Counted from the first letter of the stretch, positions 1 through 10,447 are shown. The stretch: 40,371 nt of DNA from Leptospira sp. (GCA_027531445.1 JAPZRK010000036.1:1-40371); one strand, 5' to 3'. Notes: a model not told the origin generated them from the letters alone. Numbers and translations: made by a program.

Positions 1-3000
1 ATGCATTTTTTGCAGCGAAGGTTGGAAACTCTCCAAATCCAATTCTTGGACATCCTCATTAGTAGATTCTTCGAGAGGTAATTTGGTTTGGATTTCTAGG
101 ATAAGCGCTGATAAAATAGGATCGACCTTCCCAATCAACGATAGGACAGAGTCTTTCGATTCTCGATTTTTAAGCGCATGCTCCAATTCTGCGGCGCTAG
201 CCTGCAAACCAACTGCCGCTATATTTCCAGCGACACCCTTTAAGGTATGCGCAGTTCTTTCTGCAGTAGGATAGTCACCTTCATTTAACTGTTTTTCTAT
301 CTCTCGGAGTGAATTCTTTTGCCCGTCCACAAATTTATGTAACATCGATTTAAATAATGATTTTTTGCCCATCATCCTCTTTAATCCAAGTTCCAGGTCG
401 ATACCCATCAATTCCGGTAAAGAATCTTCAGTATTTTTATTCTCTGGTTTAGACACATTCTTGGATGAAACTTCGGTTATAGAGTCTGGATTTATCCACT
501 TGATCAGTGCGCGCCACAGATCATCTGGTTCGATAGGTTTTGTAACAAAATCGTTCATACCAGCCGCAAAACATTTCTCTCGGTCCATATCCATGGCATT
601 GGCTGTCATTGCAACAATGGGTAGGGATCTATACTGATCTAACTTTCTGATCTCCTTCGTGGAAGTAACACCATCCATGACAGGCATTTGCATATCCATA
701 AGAACTAAATTATATTCGTTTAATAGAACTTTATCTAAGGCAATCTTTCCATTGTCGGCAATCTCGACATGGAATCCTTCCGATCGTAAAAGTTCACTAG
801 CTACCTCTTGATTGATTTCATTGTCTTCAACTAAGAGTAATTTTGCGCCCCTAATTTTACTTAAACTTTCAATCAAACTACTTGAAGAGCTATCATCGTA
901 CGTCAATTCGGAAGAACTATCTTCATGATAAATACGTGCCAAAGAATCAAAGAGTATGGATGAATTGACAGGTTTGATCAACACATCTTCAATTCCTACA
1001 TTCTGAGCACCTAAGATGAGATCTTCTCGTCCATATGCAGTAACCATTATTAAATGTGGGGTGGTTTTTAGACCTAGTGTTTTTATTCTTTCGGCTACTT
1101 CAATTCCATTCATTTCTGGCATTTGCCAATCTAAATAAACGATGACATATGGTTGATTGTCTTTTTCTGCTTGTGTTATAAAACTAAGAGCTGTTTTGCC
1201 AGATTCTGCTGGTTCCGCCACTAATCCAATATCCGAAAGCATACTGCAGAGTACATCACGAGCATTTGCATTGTCATCAACCACAAGCACTCGTTTGCCA
1301 ATCAAATCCTTAGCAAGTGGCTTCTTCTGCCAAACCTTTTTGCTTTTTCCGAGTCTGGCAGTAAACCAGAACATACTACCTTTTCCTAATTCGCTTGTGA
1401 CTCCCACTTCCCCACCCATAAGCTCGGCTAGCTTCTTCGAAATCGCGAGCCCGAGGCCAGTGCCACCAAACTGACGTGTCGTGGATGAATCAGCTTGTGA
1501 AAAACTTTGAAATAAACGACCAATTTGTTCTTCCGTTAAACCAATTCCGGTATCACGAACGCCACAAAACAGTAGTAAGTCATTTTCTGATTCTTCTTTG
1601 GCTAAAATCTGAATATGAATTTCACCTTTTTCAGTGAATTTGACAGCATTGTTACTATAATTGATTAAAATTTGTCCAATACGTAAAGGATCACCGATTA
1701 AGTTTTTGGGTACGTTTTTGCCAACGTCAAAAACAAGTTCTAATCCTTTTGCATGCGATTTTTCTGAAATGAGATTCGATACGTTATCAAGTACCTGCTC
1801 CAGATTGAAATCAATTTTCTCTACTGTAAGTTTACCAGCTTCTATTTTAGAAAAATCTAATATATCATTGATGAGTCCGAGCAAATGTTGACCAGAACTT
1901 TGGATTTTTTTGAGATAGTCTCTCTGTTTTTCGGTCATCTCGGATTTTAGAACCAAATGAGAGAGTCCAATGATCGCATTCATAGGAGTACGGATTTCAT
2001 GAGACATGTTGGCTAAAAAATCTGATTTAGCTCGGGTAGCGGCCTCTGCCTGATCTTTTGCAATTAAAATTTCCTCATCATTTTTTTTGCGTTCAGATAT
2101 GTCTTGATGAATTCCTACCATTCTTATGACTTTGCCAGTAGCATCTCGTTCAATTGCGGAACCAAAAGTCATAACCCATTTTGGTTCTCCGGATTTTGTT
2201 TTCATTCGAAGTTCCATACGATGTTCGTTAATTTCATTATTTACGAATTGAGTGAAGCGACCAACTGCAAAATCAAAGTCTTCCGGATACACCATATTTG
2301 CCCACAAAACAGATGTTCCTCCATATAAATCTTCCAATTCTGATTTTGTATAGCCAAGCATCTCGGCCCATCTCTCATTGATCACAAGTACATCGGGATC
2401 TGCCTGCCAATCCCAAAGACCTAGATGTGCTCCTTCTAATGCCAAGTTGAGTCTTTCTTCATTATCGCGAATTTTCTTTTCCGCTTCAAACTGGAAGGTG
2501 ATATCTCGTAGTGCAATCGTTATGTGCCCTTCTTCGTTGTCACGAGCTGGCAACTTGGATAAAGAAATATCTGCAAAGAATGTCGAACCATCTTTTCGCC
2601 GAGCCAACAAATTGGGACCAGGAGTCATCACCTTTCGAACTTCATGACTGTCTGCAAATTGTTTACGATAGGAGAGATGCCTAACTCTTAGATCCTCTGG
2701 AACCAATTCTTCAACTAACAGTCCAAGAAATTCCTCAGCAGAATACTGAAACATTTCGGAGGCTTTTTGATTTGCTAAAATGATGTGTCCATCTTTATTG
2801 ATAACAAATTTTCCATACGGTGCCGATTCTATAATCGCCCTGTACCAAGCTGAGGTGTTTTTAAGCTCCGCTTGCTGCACTTCCAATTCAACAGACTGTT
2901 CTTCGAGCCGACTTGCTTGCTCCATCATAAAATTAGATTGAGTCTGTGTTTTTTCGAGCAGCTCATTTGTTTCGATCGTCTTTTGCAGAATTTCCAAGGT

Positions 3001-4263
3001 CTGTCCGATACCTAGAAGAAGTTCGCTGAAGAGAATCTCTTCTCTTTCATCAAAAGCAGACAGAGATGCCATTTCAACGACTCCCTTTAACTCCTCATTA
3101 TGAAAGAATGGGGCAATACGAACCTGCTCAGGTTTATAGGAATATAAAGATGAAGTAATGTTCAGCTGTTCATCTGAAATATTTTGTAAAACAACTTGCT
3201 TTTTGTCATGAGCAACTTGACCAACCAAACCTTCTCCAATTAGAATTTTCTCCCGTGGAAGCGCTTTTGGATTTACTCCGAAGGTTCCTTCCAAACTTAA
3301 ACAATTGTGTTCTTTATCAAAAATATAAAATGTTCCATATTGTACTTTCAAAACGGGTGCAGAACGCCGCAAAAAAGTTTCGCCAAACTCTACAAGAGTA
3401 GTTGTTAGTTGTAGATCCCCTGCGATCTCAGACAAGTTACTTCTAATCCAAGTTTGATCTTTAGCTTTCCTGTAAACTTCATTAAGAATTGATAATGCCT
3501 TTGCAATTTGACCAATTTCATTATTGAAATTCAAATACAAAATCCCTTTCGAGGTATCGCCTTGACTGATGGAGACAATACTATCCTTTATTTTCTCTAA
3601 CGGTAATTCAATGGATCTTTTGAGAAGGTAGGCACCAAAACTGAATAGTCCAATCGTTGCAATAAAGAAAACAATCGCTTCGCTAACTAAGTAACTAAAA
3701 ACTTCGTCGGATTGCTGAATGCTTAAATCTGATTCTCGCATCGCGAGTTCGATCAAATGGTCCAGTTTGGTAATGATTTTAGGACCCGGATTCCTCTCAT
3801 TTGAATCTAAGGTTCTTTCCCAAGCAGTTTTTGTATCACCCGCTTCGGCGATTCGAATTGTTTCATTCCCGTATTGAAATACATTTTGTACTTCAGTTTC
3901 AATTTCAAAGATGATTCTATTTTGAGTAGTAAAAGTATTTTTGATTTGATTAATGTTTTGATTTGATTTCATCCGAAACATTTCGAGTTTTGAGATCAAT
4001 TCAGGTCGCTTCGTCAAATCCTTTTCAAAAATAAGATCTCTGTTTACACGTCGTGCATAAAGCAAATTGAATTTCAAATCTTTTGCGGCATTGATGTTTG
4101 CAAAAGAAGTCTCAATGAACTTACGATGACTGGATTTGAGTAAATGGAGCATCGGAATGACCGAAACTCCCAGAAATGCCAGTAGAATAATCGACAATAT
4201 GTTGTAAGAAACCAATTTTTTTCCAATTGAAAATTGGATTAAATAACCGATGAGTCGTTGCAT
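1..4263 (-). CDS. Hybrid sensor histidine kinase, GAF-PAS-PAS-HisKA-HATPase-REC-REC-Hpt (3' end outside window)
   Basis: The frame is open from an ATG at 4263 to base 1, giving 1421 residues with no stop, so the C-terminus lies outside the window. I read two membrane helices (about 15-40 and 193-215) around a periplasmic region, HAMP, GAF (about 270-430), two PAS domains (from about 469 and 608), HisKA with SHEIRTPMN (His755), HATPase with GTGLGLA, two receiver domains (Asp1045 in LDWQMPEMNG, Asp1190 in MDMQMPVMDG) and an Hpt domain (AHTLKGVAGN, His1339). This is the BarA-like layout of a complete intramolecular phosphorelay. It lies 24 nt downstream of the free Hpt gene and is probably co-transcribed with it. 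The signal sensed cannot be told from sequence. The domain calls are strong; a further C-terminal domain beyond base 1 cannot be excluded. Confidence 0.95.
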   Translation of the reverse strand, partial: MQRLIGYLIQFSIGKKLVSYNILSIILLAFLGVSVIPMLHLLKSSHRKFIETSFANINAAKDLKFNLLYARRVNRDLIFEKDLTKRPELISKLEMFRMKSNQNINQIKNTFTTQNRIIFEIETEVQNVFQYGNETIRIAEAGDTKTAWERTLDSNERNPGPKIITKLDHLIELAMRESDLSIQQSDEVFSYLVSEAIVFFIATIGLFSFGAYLLKRSIELPLEKIKDSIVSISQGDTSKGILYLNFNNEIGQIAKALSILNEVYRKAKDQTWIRSNLSEIAGDLQLTTTLVEFGETFLRRSAPVLKVQYGTFYIFDKEHNCLSLEGTFGVNPKALPREKILIGEGLVGQVAHDKKQVVLQNISDEQLNITSSLYSYKPEQVRIAPFFHNEELKGVVEMASLSAFDEREEILFSELLLGIGQTLEILQKTIETNELLEKTQTQSNFMMEQASRLEEQSVELEVQQAELKNTSAWYRAIIESAPYGKFVINKDGHIILANQKASEMFQYSAEEFLGLLVEELVPEDLRVRHLSYRKQFADSHEVRKVMTPGPNLLARRKDGSTFFADISLSKLPARDNEEGHITIALRDITFQFEAEKKIRDNEERLNLALEGAHLGLWDWQADPDVLVINERWAEMLGYTKSELEDLYGGTSVLWANMVYPEDFDFAVGRFTQFVNNEINEHRMELRMKTKSGEPKWVMTFGSAIERDATGKVIRMVGIHQDISERKKNDEEILIAKDQAEAATRAKSDFLANMSHEIRTPMNAIIGLSHLVLKSEMTEKQRDYLKKIQSSGQHLLGLINDILDFSKIEAGKLTVEKIDFNLEQVLDNVSNLISEKSHAKGLELVFDVGKNVPKNLIGDPLRIGQILINYSNNAVKFTEKGEIHIQILAKEESENDLLLFCGVRDTGIGLTEEQIGRLFQSFSQADSSTTRQFGGTGLGLAISKKLAELMGGEVGVTSELGKGSMFWFTARLGKSKKVWQKKPLAKDLIGKRVLVVDDNANARDVLCSMLSDIGLVAEPAESGKTALSFITQAEKDNQPYVIVYLDWQMPEMNGIEVAERIKTLGLKTTPHLIMVTAYGREDLILGAQNVGIEDVLIKPVNSSILFDSLARIYHEDSSSELTYDDSSSSSLIESLSKIRGAKLLLVEDNEINQEVASELLRSEGFHVEIADNGKIALDKVLLNEYNLVLMDMQMPVMDGVTSTKEIRKLDQYRSLPIVAMTANAMDMDREKCFAAGMNDFVTKPIEPDDLWRALIKWINPDSITEVSSKNVSKPENKNTEDSLPELMGIDLELGLKRMMGKKSLFKSMLHKFVDGQKNSLREIEKQLNEGDYPTAERTAHTLKGVAGNIAAVGLQASAAELEHALKNRESKDSVLSLIGKVDPILSALILEIQTKLPLEESTNEDVQELDLESFQPSLQKMH

Positions 4264-4287
4264 AATCTATCCGTAATCTTTGCTTAA

Positions 4288-4659
4288 TTAAATAATTTTT
4301 TGCTGTGTTAGTTTGTGAATAAATTCTGATAGAGTGGCTTCAAATTCATTGAGATGAAGATTGATTTGCACCAAGTCTTTATTCTCTTTTAGTGAGTTAT
4401 CTAAAGCGATCAATTTGTTATGAAGAACAGTATGACCTAAATTTCCAGCGGAGCCTTTAATCTTATGAGCCAATTGTTCCGCTTCCTCTATGTTACTATT
4501 ATCGATTAAGGCCCTGATTTTAGCAGGTGAATCCTTTTCGTTTTGAGCAAAGGATATCAGAATTTTTAAATATAGTTTTTTATTTCCAGCCACTCTTCGG
4601 AGAGCGTTTGTTAGGTCTAACTCTACGATATCCGGCAATACGATTTCATCGTCACTCAT
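4288..4659 (-). CDS. Stand-alone Hpt (histidine phosphotransfer) protein
   Basis: A 123-residue protein made up entirely of an Hpt four-helix bundle. The phospho-accepting motif AHKIKGSAGNLG places the active histidine at residue 65. Hpt proteins shuttle phosphoryl groups between receiver domains of hybrid kinases and response regulators. It starts 2 nt after the stop of the upstream REC/HD gene and ends 24 nt before the large hybrid kinase. The context suggests it links the kinase receiver domains to the neighbouring REC protein, although the kinase already has its own C-terminal Hpt. That partnership is inferred from gene order only. Confidence 0.93.
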   Translation of the reverse strand: MSDDEIVLPDIVELDLTNALRRVAGNKKLYLKILISFAQNEKDSPAKIRALIDNSNIEEAEQLAHKIKGSAGNLGHTVLHNKLIALDNSLKENKDLVQINLHLNEFEATLSEFIHKLTQQKII

Positions 4660-4661
4660 TT

Positions 4662-5822
4662 TTATGCCTGCTTACTCATAAGAAAAACTTTAATTGGTTC
4701 TTTGATCGGCATCTTTGTATGGATCTGCATCAAACGTTCGATAAATGTCTGTGTGACTTCTTGCCATTGGCCCGCAACCTTTGCTCCCGACATAGTAAAA
4801 CAATCTTCAGCAAAAAACATACCTGCTTTTAAAGTCGCAACAGTTTCGTCCTTAGCCTCTCTACGCTGGTCCTTCTGAATCATCCCTTCCAGTGCATTAA
4901 CAAGTCTTGGAGAAAGAAGCCCTGTTTTTTTCTTCAATTCAAAGATTAAATCGTTGGCGGACATAACTTTATCCGCAAGTGAATCATATGCAAAAGCTGC
5001 CTTTATAATTTGCGCCCCCAAAGGAATGGAATCTTCCTTCTTTATTCTATCAGTTGGAAGGCTTTCCAAACTTTCGTTTTGATGTAAAATGTTGATGGCG
5101 ACGTTCTCAAGACGTGGAATGTTTTTTAAAAGCTTATGGCCTATCGTTGGATGGTGATTGAATAGAATTTTTTCCTCGCCCACCAATGGTTTCCCATTTA
5201 TAATCTTATCTGATATTTCTTGGGGTAGCGATATACAACCTATCAAGGAAAACATGGCGCTAACTTCTATTTCCCAAATCTCTGGATATTCCAACTCTTC
5301 TGCAATATCTCTCGCATAACGCCTAATTCTTGCCGACTTACCAAAAATTTGTGGGCTAAGTAATGAGAGTATATCTGAAAATACTTTGATGCTCCCGGAA
5401 AATGTTTTTTCAAGTAAACTTTTTTCGAGATTTAAAAACTCAGCCCTTTTGAGAGAATTTTCAATCCTTGCCTTTAGAATTTCTGGTTCGATGGGTTTGG
5501 TGATATAATCTTCTGCACCTAACTTCAAACATTTGATCACACTATCGGTTTCATCTACTGATGTTACCATCAGAACCGGCGTTTCTTTGAGTTTGCTTTC
5601 TTTTTTTATAAATTCAAGAAATTGGTAACCATCCATTTCTGGCATATTTATATCGCATAACACAATGGATGGAGTATAACCTGATAAAATTGTGTCTTTT
5701 GCTAATTTGCCATTTTCCATTTCCAAAACTTCGTAATTCATTGTCCGACAAAGTTCCGAAAGGATAAGGCGATTTTCCTCGCTATCGTCGATCACCAAAA
5801 TCTTATATTTATCAGTAGGCAT
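4662..5822 (-). CDS. Response regulator with degenerate HD-GYP-like output domain
   Basis: 386 residues. The N-terminal receiver domain (about 5-125) has the acidic pair DD at 12-13, phospho-Asp57 in CDINMPEMDG and the KP motif at 109-110. The C-terminal half follows the HD-GYP pattern (ARIRRYARDIAEEL, then LVGEEKILFNHHPTIGHKLL, then ILHQNE), but the HD dyad expected after the second helix reads FSLIGCISLP (191-200), so the metal-binding His-Asp is lost. No GYP is seen. It is therefore probably not a cyclic-di-GMP phosphodiesterase but a phosphorylation-controlled binding module. First gene of a likely three-gene operon with the Hpt protein and hybrid kinase. The start is the first ATG; no strong ribosome binding site is visible. 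Confidence 0.85.
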   Translation of the reverse strand: MPTDKYKILVIDDSEENRLILSELCRTMNYEVLEMENGKLAKDTILSGYTPSIVLCDINMPEMDGYQFLEFIKKESKLKETPVLMVTSVDETDSVIKCLKLGAEDYITKPIEPEILKARIENSLKRAEFLNLEKSLLEKTFSGSIKVFSDILSLLSPQIFGKSARIRRYARDIAEELEYPEIWEIEVSAMFSLIGCISLPQEISDKIINGKPLVGEEKILFNHHPTIGHKLLKNIPRLENVAINILHQNESLESLPTDRIKKEDSIPLGAQIIKAAFAYDSLADKVMSANDLIFELKKKTGLLSPRLVNALEGMIQKDQRREAKDETVATLKAGMFFAEDCFTMSGAKVAGQWQEVTQTFIERLMQIHTKMPIKEPIKVFLMSKQA

Positions 5823-6257
5823 GGATTCCTCGTATGAAAAAAATTATGGAATACCTGGTTGCGCATCCCGTAGCTAGATAGCCCAAGATGTTACTTTTTG
5901 GACAAAAAGCTAGCCATTTTCCATACTGTTTTTCGTACAAATACCAAGGAGCTTCTGCCCACTGCCTATTCAATTGGATTGCAGTTAGTCAATTCTTTGT
6001 ATTTTTTCGTCTTGAACCAAACTTTTAAAAACGAAATGAACTTCAGAATATTAAGGAAAAAGCGATGCACCTTAATCCGCTAAAAATCCCTAAGTGCAAT
6101 AGCCAAAAATCAAATTTGTTATACGATGCTATTCCGAGAGAACAATATTCAAGATTTCTTTGCATTTATTGGCTAAAAATTGTTTATATTTGAGAATCTA
6201 CTTGAGAAAAAATCCACATCGGTTAATATATTGCGGAAGTGTTTGGGAAGGAAATGA
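5823..6257. other. Divergent intergenic region between the kinase operon and the chemoreceptor genes
   Basis: 435 bases between two divergent transcription units. A 61-codon open frame at 5898-6083 has no ribosome binding site or recognisable domain, and I do not call it. The right end carries a good ribosome binding site (GGGAAGGAAA, about 6245-6254) for the first chemoreceptor. Promoters for both units should lie here, but I could not assign -35/-10 boxes with confidence. Confidence 0.5.
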
Positions 6258-8318
6258 ATGAAGATAAAACAAAAGTTAGCTTTAGGTAATGCCGGTTTTT
6301 CCTTTTTCACCTTGGGTGTAATACTAACAGTCATTTCCTATGTAATATACACGAATGCCAAAAAAGACGCCACAGACCAGATCGTGATTTTAGCTGAAAA
6401 TATTGCTCTCGAAACAAAAACCTACATTTCAGGACCTTTGAATGAGGCTTACATCTTAAGAGAACTTTTATCAGAAGAAGGATTACTAAAAAGAGAATCC
6501 GTTTACAAAATTTTAAACATACTTACCTCTTCTAATTCCTCCATTTTAGGAACCTATACCGTATTTGAGCCGAATGCGTTTGATGGTCAAGACACTGCTT
6601 TTCGAAATTCAAAATTTCATGACAAAACAGGAAGATTCATTCCTTATTCTGTCAAAACAGGAGGGAAAATCATCATAGAACCTGTTGTTGACTATGATCT
6701 TCCAACTTCAGATTTTTACAATCTACCGAAAAAAAACCAAAAGGTAGAATTAATCCCACCTTTCGATTATAAGGTGGAAGGGAAAAATGTAACAATGATT
6801 TCTTTAGTGTATCCTATCTATAAAAATGAAAGATTTGTAGGTATCGCTGGAGCTGATCTATCACTTGAAACTGTGAGCAATTACATTAAAAGTATCAAGA
6901 TTCTCGAAGGTGATGTAAAAATTAGTTTTATCGCTAGCAATGATTATGTGATCTATAATGGTTTAGAACCAGATAACAAATCTCATGTCTGGGATAGCAA
7001 GTCAGATCCTAATCTAACTTTGGCAAAATCTTCTCATACAAAACAAGTATATACAGATGATACATATTTACATATTGCACTACCGATTCAATTGGTAAAA
7101 GATACAGATGATTGGGTATTAAGAGTATCCTATCCGTTATCAGAAATTTCACAAAAAATTGAATTCATTTTTTGGCTCTCTTTAGTGTTGGGACTGATTG
7201 GTATTGGGACTAGCACCATACCGAATATGTTACTCTTCCGAAAATTAGTAGACGTTAGATTACAGAAAGTAATTACATTTAGTGAAGAAGTCTCCAATGG
7301 AAATTTAAACTCGAATATCGAAGATGATTCCAAAGACGAAATCGGAGCATTGATGCAAGCCATTTCAACAATGACTTCGAATATTAAGCATATCCTTGCT
7401 GTGGCTCAGTCCAGCGGAGAAGAGCTCACTAGATCATCAAAACAGATGGAAAATACAATACTAGAGTTATCTGATTTAGCTCAGTCACAAGCGGCCAGTT
7501 CCGAAGAGGCAAGTGCAACTGTGGAAGAATTGAATGCATCCTCCGAAACAATCAACCAAAATGTCGAACATGCAGTATCAAATACTCAATCGATTCACAA
7601 TTCTCTTGTTAGCATCCAATCTTTAGTTTTTGATATCACGAGTGAAGTAGAGGCATTTGGAAAAATTGCAATGGTTGCAAATGCTCGTGCAGAGGAAGGG
7701 AGAAACATGGCGGGAATCACATCCAAGGCCATTGAAGAAATTCAGGAAAAATCTGTCTCAATCACCGAATTTTCAGAAGTTATCTCAAGTATTTCTGAAA
7801 GAACAAGTCTTCTTGCCTTAAATGCCGCAATCGAAGCGGCACGTGCTGGGGAATCGGGACGTGGCTTTGCAGTTGTTGCCGAAGAAATTTCAAAATTGGC
7901 GGCACAGGCGGCAAGTTCTGTTTCTCAAATCAACACCTTATCTGCCGAGGCTTTAGAGAGTATACAAAATGGAGGCTCACAGGTAGAACGTTTATTAGGC
8001 GTTTTACGAGAGATCACGAAAGAAGTATCGGTGATTTTTGTAAAAGCGAAAGAAATCATTCCCATGATCCAAGACCAAAAAGTCAGAACCGAAAATATCT
8101 ACACCGAAATTGGCGAAATTTCCAGTTTGATTTTGGCGATCCAACAATCTACAGAGGAACAAAAAAGAGCCACAAGTGAACTTTCCAATATGACAATCAA
8201 TATTTCAAACGGTTCTCAGGTGTTATCGGACCAGTCGAGTATAATGGCCGACAATTCGTTACGAATGTTCGGAATCAGCTCTAAATTAGAAGATATTCTT
8301 AAAAAATTCCATCTTTAG
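6258..8318 (+). CDS. Methyl-accepting chemotaxis protein, Cache-HAMP-MA (tandem copy 1)
   Basis: 686 residues. A signal-anchor helix (about 12-32) leads into a large extracytoplasmic Cache-type sensor with the signature FEPNAFDGQD and, later, FVGIAGADLSLE. A second membrane helix (about 299-325), HAMP, and a long cytoplasmic signalling coiled coil follow. The hairpin tip that binds CheA/CheW is clear (SLLALNAAIEAARAGESGRG, about 517-540), and the stretch AASSEEASATVEELNASSE resembles an adaptation region. The ATG at 6258 is preceded by GGGAAGGAAA. The gene ends in TAG, and 9 bases later the paralogue starts. It has no CheR-binding pentapeptide (it ends KKFHL). The ligand is unknown; the amine/amino-acid Cache motif residues were not recognised. 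Confidence 0.96.
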   Translation: MKIKQKLALGNAGFSFFTLGVILTVISYVIYTNAKKDATDQIVILAENIALETKTYISGPLNEAYILRELLSEEGLLKRESVYKILNILTSSNSSILGTYTVFEPNAFDGQDTAFRNSKFHDKTGRFIPYSVKTGGKIIIEPVVDYDLPTSDFYNLPKKNQKVELIPPFDYKVEGKNVTMISLVYPIYKNERFVGIAGADLSLETVSNYIKSIKILEGDVKISFIASNDYVIYNGLEPDNKSHVWDSKSDPNLTLAKSSHTKQVYTDDTYLHIALPIQLVKDTDDWVLRVSYPLSEISQKIEFIFWLSLVLGLIGIGTSTIPNMLLFRKLVDVRLQKVITFSEEVSNGNLNSNIEDDSKDEIGALMQAISTMTSNIKHILAVAQSSGEELTRSSKQMENTILELSDLAQSQAASSEEASATVEELNASSETINQNVEHAVSNTQSIHNSLVSIQSLVFDITSEVEAFGKIAMVANARAEEGRNMAGITSKAIEEIQEKSVSITEFSEVISSISERTSLLALNAAIEAARAGESGRGFAVVAEEISKLAAQAASSVSQINTLSAEALESIQNGGSQVERLLGVLREITKEVSVIFVKAKEIIPMIQDQKVRTENIYTEIGEISSLILAIQQSTEEQKRATSELSNMTINISNGSQVLSDQSSIMADNSLRMFGISSKLEDILKKFHL

Positions 8319-8327
8319 GTTAACAGA

Positions 8328-10391
8328 ATGAGCATCAAACAAAAAATCATGTTCGTATCTTTTACGATTATTACATGCATTATATCTTTAATACTCGTTA
8401 TACTCTCCATTATCATTCAAAGTAATTTGGTCAATATTTTTTCAGAATTGACCAATGAAGTCTCTCAAAAAGTTTCCAGTGACATCTCAAATACCATAAA
8501 GAATGCAAGCCAAAAAACTTACACATATAAAAAGGCGTATGAAGAAGGACTTGTATCATCAAGATCAAGTTCGATTCAGTTTTTAAAATCATTACTTAAA
8601 GAAAAAGGAATCGCATTAGCAGTTTATTGTGGTTTCGAACCAAATGCCTTTGATGGTCAGGACAATGCATATAAATTCTCTAAAGATCATGACTCGTCTG
8701 GAAGATTTATTCCATATATCTACACATCAGGAAATGTGATAAAATCTGAGGCATTAAAGAATATAGACGATCCACTCCAAGGCGAATTTTATCAAAAACC
8801 GAAGAGAGATCTTCGAACGAGTATCACATCACCTTACGTCTACAAAGTTGGTGGTGTAAATATGTTTATCGTTTCCATCATGGAGCCTATACTTAGGGAT
8901 GGCAAATTTATAGGAATTTCCGGAATTGATATAAGTTTAGATTCAATTAAAGAGTATATAACTTCGCTTAGGTTTGCTGATGGACAAGGGAAAATTACAT
9001 TAATTTCTGACAACCATCTTGTTCTCTATGACGGTCTAACTGGGATTTCGCAGGGACTAGATTTTCGTTCGCAAGAAGATACAGAATTTTATATTAAGCT
9101 CAAGAACAAGGATCTTTCATTGTATGAATTTAATGAACATTACAATGTCGCAGTATCAATTTTGATCTTCGAAAATAATGACCCATGGTATGCTCGGATT
9201 TCCATACCCAAGTCTCAAATCCAATCTATGTTATTTTCGATATACATTACAACAATCGGACTCGGGATCATTGGTATCTTTCTATCAATTACTGCGATCT
9301 ATTTTACGTTTCAAAGATTAGTTGATAAAAGAATTCAATCTGTAAGCAAATCTACACAAAAAATCGCCGCAGGTGATTTAAGAGAATCCTTTGACCTAAC
9401 AGTCAAAGATGAACTTGGTTCTTTGATGGTTTCGCTCAACCAAATGACCGAACAACTCCGAAAATTAATTGAGATCGCAAAAAATAGTTCGAAAAAAATT
9501 TCGAATACGACGGATAAAATCCATATCACGATAAACGAGTTAACGGATTTAGCTCAAGGTCAAGCTGCATCTTCTGAAGAAGCAAGTGCCACCGTCGAAG
9601 AATTAAATGCATCTTCAGAAACCATTCACAGTAACGTGCTAAGTGCTGTTGAGAACACCAATACAATTCATGAATCCCTTGGGCAAATTCAAATATTAAT
9701 GAAAACGATATTAGAAAAAGTCCATCATTTTGGTGAAATTTCAATCCGTGCAAATTCCAAAGCAGAAGAAGGAAGATCGATGGCGAACCTTACATCCAAA
9801 GCCATTCGCGAAATCCAAGAAAAATCAAAAATGATCACTCAATTTTCAAATGTAATTTCAGATATCTCAAAACGGACAGGTTTACTCGCGTTAAACGCTG
9901 CAATCGAAGCCGCTCGGGCGGGGGAATCAGGACAAGGGTTTGCCGTAGTGGCAGAAGAAATAACAAAACTAGCAAGTCAGTCTGCGAGTTCTGTTTCCCA
10001 AATTAACGCACTGTCAACGGAAGCTCTCGACTCCATCGGACGTGGTAACGTCCAAGTTTCTCAACTGATCGAGGTTTTGCAAGAGATCACGGACGACGTA
10101 TCCGTTATATTTTCATCTTCACAAGAAATTCAACCCATGATCCAAGACCAAAGCCAAAGGACGGAATTGATTTATACGGAAGTGGAAGAAATTACGGGAC
10201 AAATTCGTTCAATCCAACTTTCTACAGAAGAACAACAAAGAGCAACAAACGAGTTAGCCAAGATGACCATAAGTATATCTGACGGATCACAGGTTCTATC
10301 GGATCAATCGGCGTCCATGGCAGAAAACTCAGAAAAGCTAACACAAGTCTCCAATCAATTGGAAGAGTTACTTGGTAAGTTCAATTTATAA
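8328..10391 (+). CDS. Methyl-accepting chemotaxis protein, Cache-HAMP-MA (tandem copy 2)
   Basis: 687 residues with the same layout as the preceding gene: membrane helix about 8-30, Cache sensor with FEPNAFDGQD, second helix about 299-328, HAMP, and signalling domain with tip SLLALNAAIEAARAGESG-like sequence (here GLLALNAAIEAARAGESGQG). The signalling halves are nearly the same while the sensor halves differ much more. This is a tandem duplication followed by divergence of the ligand domain. The gene starts 9 nt after the stop of copy 1, so both are very probably on one mRNA. It ends in GKFNL with no pentapeptide tether. The two receptors may form mixed arrays with different ligand ranges; that part is inference. 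Confidence 0.96.
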   Translation: MSIKQKIMFVSFTIITCIISLILVILSIIIQSNLVNIFSELTNEVSQKVSSDISNTIKNASQKTYTYKKAYEEGLVSSRSSSIQFLKSLLKEKGIALAVYCGFEPNAFDGQDNAYKFSKDHDSSGRFIPYIYTSGNVIKSEALKNIDDPLQGEFYQKPKRDLRTSITSPYVYKVGGVNMFIVSIMEPILRDGKFIGISGIDISLDSIKEYITSLRFADGQGKITLISDNHLVLYDGLTGISQGLDFRSQEDTEFYIKLKNKDLSLYEFNEHYNVAVSILIFENNDPWYARISIPKSQIQSMLFSIYITTIGLGIIGIFLSITAIYFTFQRLVDKRIQSVSKSTQKIAAGDLRESFDLTVKDELGSLMVSLNQMTEQLRKLIEIAKNSSKKISNTTDKIHITINELTDLAQGQAASSEEASATVEELNASSETIHSNVLSAVENTNTIHESLGQIQILMKTILEKVHHFGEISIRANSKAEEGRSMANLTSKAIREIQEKSKMITQFSNVISDISKRTGLLALNAAIEAARAGESGQGFAVVAEEITKLASQSASSVSQINALSTEALDSIGRGNVQVSQLIEVLQEITDDVSVIFSSSQEIQPMIQDQSQRTELIYTEVEEITGQIRSIQLSTEEQQRATNELAKMTISISDGSQVLSDQSASMAENSEKLTQVSNQLEELLGKFNL

Positions 10392-10447
10392 AGTTTTGAA
10401 AAAATTGATTTGTTTGAAAGATTAAAGTAGTGGCGTAAAGAGGGATC

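Noticed and set aside
5898..6083. 61-codon plus-strand open frame in the divergent intergenic region
   Set aside because: No ribosome binding site, no recognisable domain, and it would span the promoter region of the divergent units.
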